Source: Burkholderia arboris
GTDB taxonomy: Bacteria > Pseudomonadota > Gammaproteobacteria > Burkholderiales > Burkholderiaceae
Length of the DNA stretch: 64,000 bases
Direction of reading: 5' to 3'
Assembly: GCF_902499125.1 (NCBI RefSeq)
Contig: NZ_CABVPX010000023.1
Location: 1-64,000, forward strand
Shown here: in pieces, positions 43,055-51,522 of the stretch
Numbering within the stretch: the first letter of the stretch is position 1
Layout of the letters: every line of letters begins with the position of its first letter
Notes under the pieces: model-generated
The model's input: only the letters and a program-made list of their open reading frames with translations
Databases searched by the model: none
What the model was told of the DNA's origin: nothing
Position numbers and translations under genes: made by a program

Positions 43055-43315
43055 GTGAGCGATAAACCCTACGTCCTCGAGGGCGATACCCATAGTCATG
43101 GGGGGCGCGTCCTGTCGGGCGCGCCCCACTCTCGGATCAAGGGTCGAGCGATCGCGCGCTTACACGATCCTGCGATTTGCGAAATTCACGGTCCGACGAC
43201 CATCGCGAAGGTATCGGGTCGTGGCTGTTTCGACGGCCAGCCAGCCGCGTGTGATGGCGACGAGTTGGCTTGTGGCGCGAAGTTAATCGCAAGCCAAACC
43301 AACACGGGCGGCTGA
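43055..43315 (+). CDS. PAAR-domain spike tip protein
   Basis: An 86-aa protein with a GTG start. YVLEGDTHSHGGRVLSGAPH, IARLHDPAICEIHGPTTI and the final DGDELACGAKLIAS make up a full PAAR domain of the short DUF-type, with the His and Cys residues that bind the tip metal. It would cap VgrG and link it to an effector. It is 9 nt behind the Tla3-like gene. Unlike the PAAR at 40137 its C-terminal cysteine block is intact. Confidence 0.8.
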   Translation: MSDKPYVLEGDTHSHGGRVLSGAPHSRIKGRAIARLHDPAICEIHGPTTIAKVSGRGCFDGQPAACDGDELACGAKLIASQTNTGG

Positions 43316-43319
43316 TCGG

Positions 43320-43415
43320 GTGACTTATCATGGCACGGCCAATGGCGTCGTGCTCACGAGCGCGTGCGAACTGGGGATCGCCCGGTGGGCCAAGACGGGA
43401 AGCGTGAAGCCGTAG
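43320..43415 (+). pseudogene. Possible toxin-gene stub behind PAAR
   Basis: A GTG-initiated frame of 31 codons (VTYHGTANGVVLTSACELGI to a TAG at 43413) begins 2 nt after the PAAR stop, the place where the effector gene usually starts. It has no known domain. It may be the N-terminal stub of a lost or broken effector gene. From 43416 to 43680 nothing else is recognised. Confidence 0.35.
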
Positions 43416-43680
43416 ACCAGTCACATGCCGTAGAGCAAAGCAAAGATGTCAATCCGAGGTGTCCGTTGCACGTGGCTCTTGGAGTCCGAGTTGACAGTTT
43501 TATCGACAACCTCACCGAAATAATGTCGTCACTTCGTCTATGTCCGAAGCAAAGTCGTCAATTTGCATCGTACGCTCCCCCGCCCGACCGTAGAGCTATG
43601 ATTTATATGCGATTTGTGGTTTGCGAATCGTTCGGTGGCGGCGCCGCGCCCGGGCTACGGCCTGGAGGCGTGTATAGCCG

Positions 43681-44214
43681 ATGGCGGCTCGGATGCTACG
43701 GTCGGCTGCCCGAGTTTACCAGTGGCCTGAACGGGACCGCTCCAAGTTCGCCATCCGGCCAATTGTCACCGATCACGATGGGCCGCTCGCAGTGCATGTT
43801 CGACAACCAGGACTGGATCGGCAACAATTCCTCAGTCAAGTCAACACGAAAGCCCTTGCGAGCTATCTACCACCCATCATGTGCGTCGACAGTCAGCTTC
43901 GCCCGTTTCGGTCAGAGCAAGAGGTTCTTTCTCAAATCGCCCAATTTAGTCCAGCTGGTGGGGACTGGTTACCGCTCGAGCGTCTTTTGGAAGATCTCTG
44001 GAGCGTCGGGGTGTCGGAAAAGTCGTTCAGTGTTCTATTCGGCCTTTTTGAACGATTCCCCGATAGTGATGGGGCGGGAGTGCAGTGGAGCATTGTTCAC
44101 GGGGTCGAGAGTCTTGACATTCCTTATGAACAGGAGCTGGCAAAGTCGCTCGCGCAATGCTCGTCTCACATGGGCAACATAATGATGTCGCGATTACGGC
44201 GCAGTCTTGAATGA
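43681..44214 (+). CDS. Immunity-like protein, no cognate toxin seen
   Basis: A 177-aa protein whose second half reads LLEDLWSVGVSEKSFSVLFG, FERFPDSDGAGVQWSIVHGV and ESLDIPYEQELAKSL, a pattern seen in immunity proteins of polymorphic toxin and T6SS loci. It is soluble with no signal peptide, so the toxin would act in the cytoplasm. The start at 43681 has GGAGG 12 nt upstream directly after an in-frame stop; an alternative ATG is at 43879. No intact toxin gene precedes it, only the 31-codon stub after PAAR. Confidence 0.6.
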   Translation: MAARMLRSAARVYQWPERDRSKFAIRPIVTDHDGPLAVHVRQPGLDRQQFLSQVNTKALASYLPPIMCVDSQLRPFRSEQEVLSQIAQFSPAGGDWLPLERLLEDLWSVGVSEKSFSVLFGLFERFPDSDGAGVQWSIVHGVESLDIPYEQELAKSLAQCSSHMGNIMMSRLRRSLE

Positions 44215-44252
44215 TGTGCTGGCTGACGAAGAGGTGCAAAGCGGAGGGCGTA

Positions 44253-44546
44253 ATGGTGGAATTGAACATCGCGGAAATTTTGTATCCAAGCGGTGCGCTT
44301 AGATACCGCTATAGCAGATACCTGGCCGCTGATGGGCGGCGATGGATTCGACACGGCCTCTTCGTTGAATACAGAGAGGACGGCACGCTCGCGTCTGAAG
44401 GAACCTACGAACACGGCGTTGAGCACGGAGTCTGGAAGGATTTCCATCCAAACGGACAACTAGCCGCCCTTGGGGATTACGATCACGGAACCGAAGCAGA
44501 GAACTGGACGTATTGGGACACTGAAGGGCAACGCGAGATAAAGTGA
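44253..44546 (+). CDS. MORN/YwqK-like repeat protein
   Basis: A 97-aa protein built of YwqK/MORN_2 repeats: LYPSGALRYRYSRYL, RHGLFVEYREDGTLASEGTY, EHGVEHGVWKDFHPNGQLAA, and DHGTEAENWTYWDTEGQ. Such proteins are often antitoxins or immunity proteins in toxin islands. The start at 44253 follows GGAGGG with a 5-nt spacer. It lies 38 nt behind the immunity-like gene and before an IS3 element. No partner toxin is evident. Confidence 0.75.
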   Translation: MVELNIAEILYPSGALRYRYSRYLAADGRRWIRHGLFVEYREDGTLASEGTYEHGVEHGVWKDFHPNGQLAALGDYDHGTEAENWTYWDTEGQREIK

Positions 44547-44702
44547 CGACCGATCTCGACAGCGGCGAGCGTAGGTCTCAGCGTAACTATCTACGCTAAC
44601 CTTTGTCAGAAAAGGCGCAGGCACTGCTGCATCATTGGCGTGACGGATGCAGGTGCTGCCGTAGTTTGCGTGCTTGAGGTTAGCCCAATTTCCGTCCCGG
44701 TA

Positions 44703-45533
44703 TTAGTTGGAAAATTCCGACTCTTCGGGGTGGGCCGAATCGGCCCGATCGGTGCACTGGCGGGCGAATTCCGCCGGCGTCATCCACTGCAGCGCAGAGT
44801 GAGGGCGCGCCTCGTTAGAGTACTCGCGCCAGACCTCGATTTTGTGTCTGGCATCCTCCAACGACAAGAACCAATGCGCATTGAGGCATTCCTCCCGGAA
44901 GCGTCCGTCGAAGGATTCGTTCTTCGCATTGTCGGTCGGCTTGCCAGGACGCGAGAAGTCAATCTCCACGCCATTCTCGTACGCCCATTTGTCGAGCGCC
45001 TTCGATATGAATTCGCTGCCATTGTCTGCCTTGATATAGCGGGGAAGCGGACGATGATGTGCAAGCCGAGTCAGCGCGGCGACAACGTGCTCACCACGCA
45101 ACGAGCCATCGACTTCAATCGCCAAGCATTCCCGCGTGTAGTTGTCCACGATCGTGAGGGTGCGCAAGCGTCGACCGTCAAACAGCGCGTCAGCGACGAA
45201 ATCCATACTCCAGATTTCGTTGATTGCGTTCACTGACTGCTTCGGCCGTCGGCGCCGAGCGGATTTGTTTCGACGGGGTCGCTTGTGGCGCAACGAAAGG
45301 CCCAGTTCGCGATACACGCGTTCTACTCTCTTATGGTTGTCCCTCCAGCCTTCCCGGCGAAGCATCACGTACACGCGGGGCGCACCATAATGCACCCGCA
45401 CTTCCGTGATCTCCTTGATGCGCATCTCCAGCGCGCCCTGATCCCGCGCGACCGACTCGTAACGGTAGACCGTGCGGGATAGCTGCAACAACGCGCAGGT
45501 CTGCCGCTGGCTTGCGCCGAAACGTTGCATCAA
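44703..45533 (-). CDS. IS3-family transposase OrfB
   Basis: Integrase part of the transposase, 276 aa from the first possible start, but the frame is open further up to the orfA overlap (KTLKPSRRRELVTDL precedes MQRFGASQ). An HTH_21 region is followed by the rve core with the DDE residues in WSMDFVADALF, IKADNGSEF and NAKNESFDGRFREECLN. It is probably made as an OrfAB fusion by -1 frameshifting at the T7 run (45572-45578 on the plus strand, A7 in the mRNA). Confidence 0.9.
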   Translation of the reverse strand: MMQRFGASQRQTCALLQLSRTVYRYESVARDQGALEMRIKEITEVRVHYGAPRVYVMLRREGWRDNHKRVERVYRELGLSLRHKRPRRNKSARRRRPKQSVNAINEIWSMDFVADALFDGRRLRTLTIVDNYTRECLAIEVDGSLRGEHVVAALTRLAHHRPLPRYIKADNGSEFISKALDKWAYENGVEIDFSRPGKPTDNAKNESFDGRFREECLNAHWFLSLEDARHKIEVWREYSNEARPHSALQWMTPAEFARQCTDRADSAHPEESEFSN

Positions 45534-45565
45534 GTCCGTGACAAGCTCACGGCGCCGAGAAGGCT

Positions 45566-45832
45566 TCAGAGTTTTTTTGACAGCACGTCCTGCGGCATGG
45601 CCTTGTCCAGCGACAGATCGGCCACGAGCCGCTTGAGCTTCGCGTTCTCTTTCTCAAGCCGCTTCAGCCGGCGCAGCTCCGAGGGTGAAAGCCCGCCGTA
45701 CTTCGTCCGCCAGTTGTAAAACGTCGCGTCGCTGATCCCCATCTTGCGGCAGACCTTCGCGACCTGCGTGCCCAGCTCGGCCTGCTTCAACGCGTATGTG
45801 ATCTGCTCGTCGGTGAACTTGCTCTTCTTCAC
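45566..45832 (-). CDS. IS3-family transposase OrfA
   Basis: An 88-aa DNA-binding protein: FTDEQITYALKQAELGTQVA with helix-turn-helix MGISDATFYNWRTKYGGLSP, then a leucine zipper-like LRRLKRLEKENAKLKRLVADL. It starts at GTG 45832 with GGAGG 7 nt before it. An A7 slippery run lies just before its stop, joining it to orfB. Confidence 0.88.
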   Translation of the reverse strand: MKKSKFTDEQITYALKQAELGTQVAKVCRKMGISDATFYNWRTKYGGLSPSELRRLKRLEKENAKLKRLVADLSLDKAMPQDVLSKKL

Positions 45833-46067
45833 GGCATGACCTCCTGGTCTCGATGACAACGTCATGCCGGAATTTTCCACTTTCAAAATGGGACAGTTTT
45901 GTGGGCTAGGGTCACGCCCGGGCGATCGGCTGAATTATTTCGGAAATAGATTTTAATTGGCGAATAATAAATACAATCTAGGCTTATCTGCGTCGCGTCG
46001 ATTAAATTGACATTACAATATGTAATGTTATATCTTGGTTTCTCAAAAACAACCGAGAGAAGATAAA

Positions 46068-48011
46068 GTGGCAATTAACGAGGTGCGTCAAAATAATCAT
46101 CGCTGGTCGGCCATCGTCGCGTTGTCGGTATTCGTGGGGCTGGCCGGCGCCGCGTCGGCCAATACCGAGCCGTCTCCGACGACGCAACCAAAGCAGGCGC
46201 GCATGCCTCGCGTGCCGCAGAATCTGCCGGTGTCGCCCGAACAGGCCCAGTACAACCTGCCGCTCAGCCAGCAGGATCGCGCGGCGCTGACCAAGCCGTC
46301 GCAGTTGAAGCAGCCGGCCACGCGCAGCAAGCGCAGCGCGTCGGGCGCCGATTGCCGCGACATGTCGGTGATGACCCAGTATCGCGGCGCGGCGCTCGCC
46401 GATTACATCGCGAATCTTCCCGATTACGAATGCCATTACGGCTTGTTCTCGGTCGACAAAGCGCAGGCCACGCAGATTTTCAATGCCGAGAACGTTCACG
46501 CCGTCGCGAGTCGTTTCGTGCAGGAAATCTATAAATACGACGCGAGCAATTTGATCCTGGTCAATTTGCTGATTTACCTGCGCTCCGCTTATTACCAATA
46601 TGACGTATCGGGCATTGCCAACCCGATTCCGGATCTCGCGGTGTCGCTGCGCCCGTATATCAAGCAAAGCCTGGAGGGCGATGCGCTCTATCGCGACAAT
46701 TCGCGTGCGCCGAGCACCGCGAACGAGCTGATGAAGCTCATCACGAACATGCGGGATGAAGCGTACTACCTGCCGACGCTGAAGATCCGCATCGCGTCGT
46801 ACACCGTGAGCGCGGCGAATCCGCAGGCTGCGGCGCCGCTGCTGCAGCGCAGTGCGGCGGGCGGCTTCACCGGTTTGCTCACGGTGTTCTTCTACGCGCA
46901 CCAGCGCAGCGGCGCGCAGCCGATGCTCGACAACGACGCGACGCTCCCGGAGACGCTCGATCGCTTCGTCACTGCGAACCGCGTGAGCCTGTCGAACACG
47001 AGCGCCGCCTATCAGCTGGCCGACGCGGCGCGCGAAACGTTTCGCTTCCTCCGCTATCCGACGCAGAAGCCGCGCGTGAAGAAAATGATCCAGGACATGC
47101 TCGCGTCGACGAGCATGTCGGGCGCGGACAGCGATCTCTGGCTCGCGGCGGCGGAAGCGGTCGACTACGGCGATCCGGGCCACTGCGCGGACTACGGAAC
47201 CTGCGACTACAAGAAGCGGCTGGCCGACGCGGTGCTCTCGAATCGCTACGCGTGCAACGCGGGCGTGCGCATTCTCGCGCAGGACATGACGATGCCGCAG
47301 CTGCGGTCCGTCTGCACGGCGGTCGCGCAGCAGGACGACTACTTCCACCGGATGATGAAGACCGGGCGCAAGCCGGTCGCGGGCGATCGCAACGACACGA
47401 TCGAACTCGTCATTTTCGATGACTACGCGAACTATCGAAAATACGCGTCGGTGATCTACGGCATCAGCACCGACAACGGTGGCATGTATCTCGAGGGCGA
47501 TCCGTCCGCGCCCGGCAACCAGGCGCGCTTCATCGCGCACGAGGCGTCGTGGCTGCGGCCCGAGTTCAAGGTGTGGAACCTCGAGCACGAGTTCACGCAC
47601 TATCTCGACGGCCGCTACGACATGGCGGGCGACTTCTCGGTGAGCACCGCGAAGCCGACCGTGTGGTGGATCGAAGGCGTGGCCGAATATCTGTCGAGAA
47701 AGAACGACAACCCGGAGTCGATCGACGCGGTGCGCACGGGCGCGTACCGGTTCTCGGACGTGCTCGGCACGCGTTACGCGTCGAGTGACTACATTGCGCG
47801 CGCGTACCGGTGGGGCTACATGGCGACGCGTTTCATGTTCGAGCGCCATCGCGCGGACGTCGACACGATCGTGTCGCGCTTCCGGGTGGGCGATTACGAC
47901 GGCTACGCAAACTATGTCGCGTACATCGGCAATCGCTACGACACCGAGTTCGCCGACTGGGCGCGCAACGCGACGACGGCGGGCGAGCCGCCGGTGCCGG
48001 CGAAGCGCTGA
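46068..48011 (+). CDS. Secreted collagenase (peptidase M9)
   Basis: Zinc metalloprotease of 647 aa. A GTG start at 46068 gives a signal peptide (WSAIVALSVFVGLAGAASA). A peptidase_M9_N activator domain covers about residues 95-330 (YRGAALADYIANLPDYECHY). The zinc site is HEFTH at residues 507-511, with the third ligand Glu in WWIEGVAEYLS. PKD or collagen-binding tail domains of clostridial collagenases are missing, so this is the short catalytic form, as in Vibrio and Burkholderia. It stands alone. The upstream 150 nt are AT-rich and contain its promoter. Confidence 0.92.
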   Translation: MAINEVRQNNHRWSAIVALSVFVGLAGAASANTEPSPTTQPKQARMPRVPQNLPVSPEQAQYNLPLSQQDRAALTKPSQLKQPATRSKRSASGADCRDMSVMTQYRGAALADYIANLPDYECHYGLFSVDKAQATQIFNAENVHAVASRFVQEIYKYDASNLILVNLLIYLRSAYYQYDVSGIANPIPDLAVSLRPYIKQSLEGDALYRDNSRAPSTANELMKLITNMRDEAYYLPTLKIRIASYTVSAANPQAAAPLLQRSAAGGFTGLLTVFFYAHQRSGAQPMLDNDATLPETLDRFVTANRVSLSNTSAAYQLADAARETFRFLRYPTQKPRVKKMIQDMLASTSMSGADSDLWLAAAEAVDYGDPGHCADYGTCDYKKRLADAVLSNRYACNAGVRILAQDMTMPQLRSVCTAVAQQDDYFHRMMKTGRKPVAGDRNDTIELVIFDDYANYRKYASVIYGISTDNGGMYLEGDPSAPGNQARFIAHEASWLRPEFKVWNLEHEFTHYLDGRYDMAGDFSVSTAKPTVWWIEGVAEYLSRKNDNPESIDAVRTGAYRFSDVLGTRYASSDYIARAYRWGYMATRFMFERHRADVDTIVSRFRVGDYDGYANYVAYIGNRYDTEFADWARNATTAGEPPVPAKR

Positions 48012-48374
48012 CAGGCACGGGCGGGCGCCGCGTGATCGGATGCCGGTCACCGTGGCGCCCGGCGCAAGTGAGGCGAACGCCACTCTCGGTCGACCGCCAC
48101 CGATCCGGAAAGCGCGAGCGTAGGTCTTGGCGTGGGTGTGTTCGTCGAGTCTTGTCAGATAAAGAGCAGGTACCCAGGTCGACTACGAGGCCAGCTCGAT
48201 CGCTGCACACGTTGCTGTACGTGGAAACGAGGCAGGGTCAAGGTTCCGACTCGCATCGTCATCCCAGTCGACTTCATGCCGAGCAGACCTGCGCACTCGA
48301 TCTGAACTGAATGACCCGGTTCATCCAAGCGGTCGAGAATGCTGCGTTCGCGGACCTGTCTGCCTGAGGGGGCG
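48012..48374. other. 363-nt intergenic region between convergent genes
   Basis: Lies between the convergent collagenase and LysR genes. Nothing in it is recognised as a gene; short frames have no domain. It may hold decayed sequence or terminators without a clear T-tract. Confidence 0.4.
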
Positions 48375-49247
48375 TCACGCGCGCTCGTCTGCGATCCAGT
48401 CGCCGAACAGCTGGATCTTCTGTGGCTGCCCGGACCCGCCCGGATACACGAAGTAATACCCCATCCCAGTCGGGAGCGAGATGTCGAACGGCATCACGAG
48501 CCGGTGCGCCGCCACGTTTTCGTCCACCAGCGTCCGGTCGCCGATCGCGATGCCGTAACCGTCGATCGACGCTTGCGTCGCAAGGTCCAGCGTTTCGAAG
48601 CTCAACCCGCGCGTCGAATCGACGTGAGGCGCGCCAGCATGGTCGAGCCACCGTTTCCAGTCCCGATGATCGCGGGTCGGATGCAGCAGCGTATGACCGG
48701 CCAGGTCGTCGAGACTGGCCAGTGGCTGCCGCTCGAGCAGGCCCGGCGCACAGACGGGCGTCAGCTGCTCGTCGAACAGCGGGATCGCATGCATGTCGGG
48801 GCCGGCGCCGGCCGCGTAGATCACCGCGGCATCGAACGGTTCCATGCGGAAATCGACGTGATGGTCCCAGGTCGTCGTGATCTGTACCTGGAGTTCGGGG
48901 TGCTCGGCCTGGAACCGCATGATGCGCGGCAGCATCCATTGCATCGTGCAAGTCGGCACCTTCAGCGCGAGCTCGGTGCGCCGGCGCGACAGGCGCATCG
49001 ACACCTCTTCGATGCGCGCGAAACTTTCGCGCACCGTCGGCAGCAGCAGTTCGCCTTCCACCGTCAGCGTCAGGCCCTTCGGCGTGCGCTTGAACAGCGG
49101 GAACTGGTAGAAGCCCTCGAGCGCGAGGATCTGCCGGCTCACGGCACCCTGCGTCAGGCACAGCTGCTCGGCGGCGCGCGTAAAGCTGCCGTTGCGGGCG
49201 ACGATGTCGAAGATCTGCAGCGCGTTGAGGGAAGGAAGTCGTTTCAT
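48375..49247 (-). CDS. LysR-family regulator (GcvA-like)
   Basis: Regulator of 290 aa. The winged helix-turn-helix reads LNALQIFDIVARNGSFTRAA then LCLTQGAVSRQILALE. The effector domain starts ELALKVPTCTMQWMLPRIMR, close to GcvA/AmpR-type members. It is the last gene of the minus-strand run after the amino-acid ABC transporter (48 nt gap) and probably controls that transporter and perhaps the AruI-like operon upstream in response to a transported amino acid. Confidence 0.93.
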   Translation of the reverse strand: MKRLPSLNALQIFDIVARNGSFTRAAEQLCLTQGAVSRQILALEGFYQFPLFKRTPKGLTLTVEGELLLPTVRESFARIEEVSMRLSRRRTELALKVPTCTMQWMLPRIMRFQAEHPELQVQITTTWDHHVDFRMEPFDAAVIYAAGAGPDMHAIPLFDEQLTPVCAPGLLERQPLASLDDLAGHTLLHPTRDHRDWKRWLDHAGAPHVDSTRGLSFETLDLATQASIDGYGIAIGDRTLVDENVAAHRLVMPFDISLPTGMGYYFVYPGGSGQPQKIQLFGDWIADERA

Positions 49248-49294
49248 CGGAAGGGCTGGCGTGGAACGGACGGCAGGATGCGCCGCGGCATGGC

Positions 49295-50020
49295 TCAGTG
49301 CAGGATCTTCGCGAGGAAGTCCTTCGCGCGTTCCGATTTCGGATTCGAGAAGAAATCGTCCTTGCGGTCGTCCTCGACGATCGCGCCCTTGTCCATGAAG
49401 ATCACGCGATGCGCGACCTTCTTCGCGAAGCCCATCTCGTGCGTGACGACCATCATCGTCATCCCTTCCTGCGCGAGTTCGACCATCACGTCGAGCACTT
49501 CGTTGATCATCTCGGGATCGAGCGCGGACGTCGGTTCGTCGAACAGCATCGCGATCGGGTCCATCGACAGCGCGCGCGCGATCGCGACACGCTGCTGCTG
49601 ACCGCCCGACAACTGGCCGGGAAACTTGTGCGCGTGCGCCTTCAGGCCGACGCGATCGAGCAGCTTCATGCCCTTCTCGTTCGCCTCGTCCTTGCCGCGG
49701 CCGAGCACCTTGACCTGCGCAAGCGTCAGGTTCTCGGTGATCGACAGGTGCGGGAACAGCTCGAAATGCTGGAACACCATCCCGACCTTCGAGCGCAGCT
49801 TCGACAGGTTCGTCTTCCTGTTGCCGACCGACTGGCCGTTCACGAGGATCTCGCCCTGCTGGAACGGCTCGAGGCCGTTCACGGTCTTGATCAGCGTCGA
49901 CTTGCCCGAGCCCGACGGGCCGCACACGACGACCACTTCACCTTTGTTGACCTCGGTCGTGCAGTCGGTGAGGACCTGAAACTGGCCGTACCACTTCGAA
50001 ACGTTGCTGATGGAAATCAT
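49295..50020 (-). CDS. Polar amino-acid ABC transporter ATPase
   Basis: ATP-binding subunit of 241 aa, GlnQ/GltL type. Walker A is GPSGSGKSTLIKTV, the signature LSGGQQQRVAIARAL, Walker B AMLFDEPTSALD and the switch His in MMVVTHEMGFAKKV. EPFQQGEILVNGQSV is typical of the PAAT group. The start at 50020 (MISISNVSKWYGQ) follows AGGTATCCCCC, a weak site. It works with the two permeases and the binding protein encoded upstream in the same run. Confidence 0.94.
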   Translation of the reverse strand: MISISNVSKWYGQFQVLTDCTTEVNKGEVVVVCGPSGSGKSTLIKTVNGLEPFQQGEILVNGQSVGNRKTNLSKLRSKVGMVFQHFELFPHLSITENLTLAQVKVLGRGKDEANEKGMKLLDRVGLKAHAHKFPGQLSGGQQQRVAIARALSMDPIAMLFDEPTSALDPEMINEVLDVMVELAQEGMTMMVVTHEMGFAKKVAHRVIFMDKGAIVEDDRKDDFFSNPKSERAKDFLAKILH

Positions 50021-50061
50021 GGGGGATACCTGCATCGTAATGAGGCGCGCGTGGCGCCGGT

Positions 50062-50718
50062 TCAGCGTGCCTTCGCGACGCGGTAGCGGCGTTCGAGCAC
50101 GCGGGCGTACCACGTCAACGGGAAGCACATCGCGAAGTAGAGCAGCGCGACCATCGCATAGATCGGAAACGGCTTGAATACCGCGTTGGTGATGATGTTG
50201 CCGGTCTTGGTCAGTTCGGTCAGCCCGATGATCGACGTGAGTGCGGTGCTCTTCACCGCCTGCACGAGGAAACCGACGGTCGGCGGCAGCGCGATCTTCC
50301 ACGCCTGCGGCCACACCACGTAGCGCAGCTGCTGAGTCCACGTCATGCCAAGGCTTGCCGCCGCACTCCATTGGCCGCGCGGTACCGCGTCGACACAGCC
50401 GCGCCAGATGTCGGCCAGATAGGCGCTGGCGTTCAGCGTCAGCACGACCGACGCGGCGACCCATGGCGTCACGTCGATGCCGATGAGCGGCAATCCAAAA
50501 AATCCTAGGAACAGTTGCATCAGCAACGGCGTGCCCTGGAATACCTCGACGTACAGGATCACGAAGCGGCGCAGCGCGGCCGACGCCGAGATGCGCATCG
50601 CGAGCAGCGCGAAGCCGCCGATGCTGCCGCCGACGAACGTGATCAGCGACAGCAGCAAGGTCCAGCGTGCGGCGAGCAGCAGGTTCCACGCAATATCCTG
50701 GAAGGTGAATTCGATCAT
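50062..50718 (-). CDS. Polar amino-acid ABC transporter permease 2
   Basis: Membrane subunit of 218 aa, HisM/GlnP type, with about five helices. The ATPase-contact EAA loop is present as AASLGMTWTQQLRYVVWPQAWKI, split by the usual spacing. VEVFQGTPLLMQLFLGFFGLP is the N-terminal hallmark. The gene start overlaps the upstream permease stop by 4 nt (ATGA), so both are made together, fitting a heterodimeric channel. Confidence 0.93.
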   Translation of the reverse strand: MIEFTFQDIAWNLLLAARWTLLLSLITFVGGSIGGFALLAMRISASAALRRFVILYVEVFQGTPLLMQLFLGFFGLPLIGIDVTPWVAASVVLTLNASAYLADIWRGCVDAVPRGQWSAAASLGMTWTQQLRYVVWPQAWKIALPPTVGFLVQAVKSTALTSIIGLTELTKTGNIITNAVFKPFPIYAMVALLYFAMCFPLTWYARVLERRYRVAKAR

Positions 50719-51479
50719 CGTGCACGCTCCGTCGACAGGCCGGTTTCAGGGGAGCGGGCGCGCCACGCGAGGCGGGCAATGCAGGTGCGCCGCGGTGCGG
50801 CGGCCGCGCCGTGCGCCGTGCGGCCCGAGAACAGTCGCCGGCCGATGCGATTGAGCAACATACGCAGCGCGATCGACAGCAGCAGGTAAATTGCGGTCAC
50901 GACGATGTAGATCTCGAACGCACGGAAATTGCGCGACTGGATGAAGTTCGCCGCGTAGGTCAGGTCGGGCACCGAGATCTGCGACACGACGGCCGAGCCG
51001 AGCATCACGATCAGTACCTGCCCGAGCAGCGCGGGGTACACATTCGCGAGCGCCTGCGGCAGCACGACGTGACCGAATACCTGCCGGCCGTGCAGCCCGA
51101 GCGCCCGCGCGGCCTGCACTTGCCCGTGCGGCACCGATTCGATGCCTGCGCGCAGGATCTCGACCGCATACGCGCCCAGGTTGACCGTCATGGCCAGCAC
51201 GGCCGCCTGCGCTTCGTCGATGTGTACGCCGATTGCTGGCAGCCCGAAGAAGATGAAGAACAACTGGACCAGAAACGGCGTATTGCGGATCAGCTCGACG
51301 TAGGCCGAGACGAGCGCACGCGCCCAGCGCGGGCCGGCGAGTGCGGTCCATGCGCCGGCGGTGCCGATCAGGCCGCCGAGCGCGGTGGCGGCCGCGGTGA
51401 GGCCGAGCGTCACGCCGATTCCGCGCGCAAGCATGCCGGCGTAGAGGCCGAAATCGCTGAAGTCGAACACGTAGGTCAT
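50715..51479 (-). CDS. Polar amino-acid ABC transporter permease 1
   Basis: Membrane subunit of 254 aa with five to six helices. AYVELIRNTPFLVQLFFIFF marks the His/Glu/Gln permease family, and ARALGLHGRQVFGHVVLPQA is the EAA loop. A C-terminal tail of about 30 basic residues reaches past the family's usual end. It is followed by the second permease with ATGA overlap. Confidence 0.93.
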   Translation of the reverse strand: MTYVFDFSDFGLYAGMLARGIGVTLGLTAAATALGGLIGTAGAWTALAGPRWARALVSAYVELIRNTPFLVQLFFIFFGLPAIGVHIDEAQAAVLAMTVNLGAYAVEILRAGIESVPHGQVQAARALGLHGRQVFGHVVLPQALANVYPALLGQVLIVMLGSAVVSQISVPDLTYAANFIQSRNFRAFEIYIVVTAIYLLLSIALRMLLNRIGRRLFSGRTAHGAAAAPRRTCIARLAWRARSPETGLSTERAR

Positions 51480-51522
51480 CGCGATGCCTTTCGTCGTGAA
51501 TACGGGGCGGGGGCGGCGCGCA

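Larger units (their letters stand above)
44675..45914 (-). mobile_element. Complete IS3-family insertion sequence
   Basis: About 1.24 kb with orfA and orfB read on the minus strand. The ends form imperfect inverted repeats: TGAGGTTAGCCCA at 44675 and, read inward from 45914, TGACCCTAGCCCA; both contain TTGGAAAATTCCG-like sequence about 30 nt further in. No target-site duplication is visible next to the ends (TGCT on one side, CGCC on the other), which suggests recombination after insertion. It separates the toxin/immunity cluster from the collagenase gene. Confidence 0.85.

Noticed and set aside
43364..44182. 272-codon frame overlapping the immunity-like gene
   Set aside because: The frame at 43681-44214 has the immunity-like family pattern and a GGAGG; the longer one shows none.
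48274..49161. 295-codon minus-strand frame
   Set aside because: It is an out-of-frame shadow of the LysR gene at 48375-49247.
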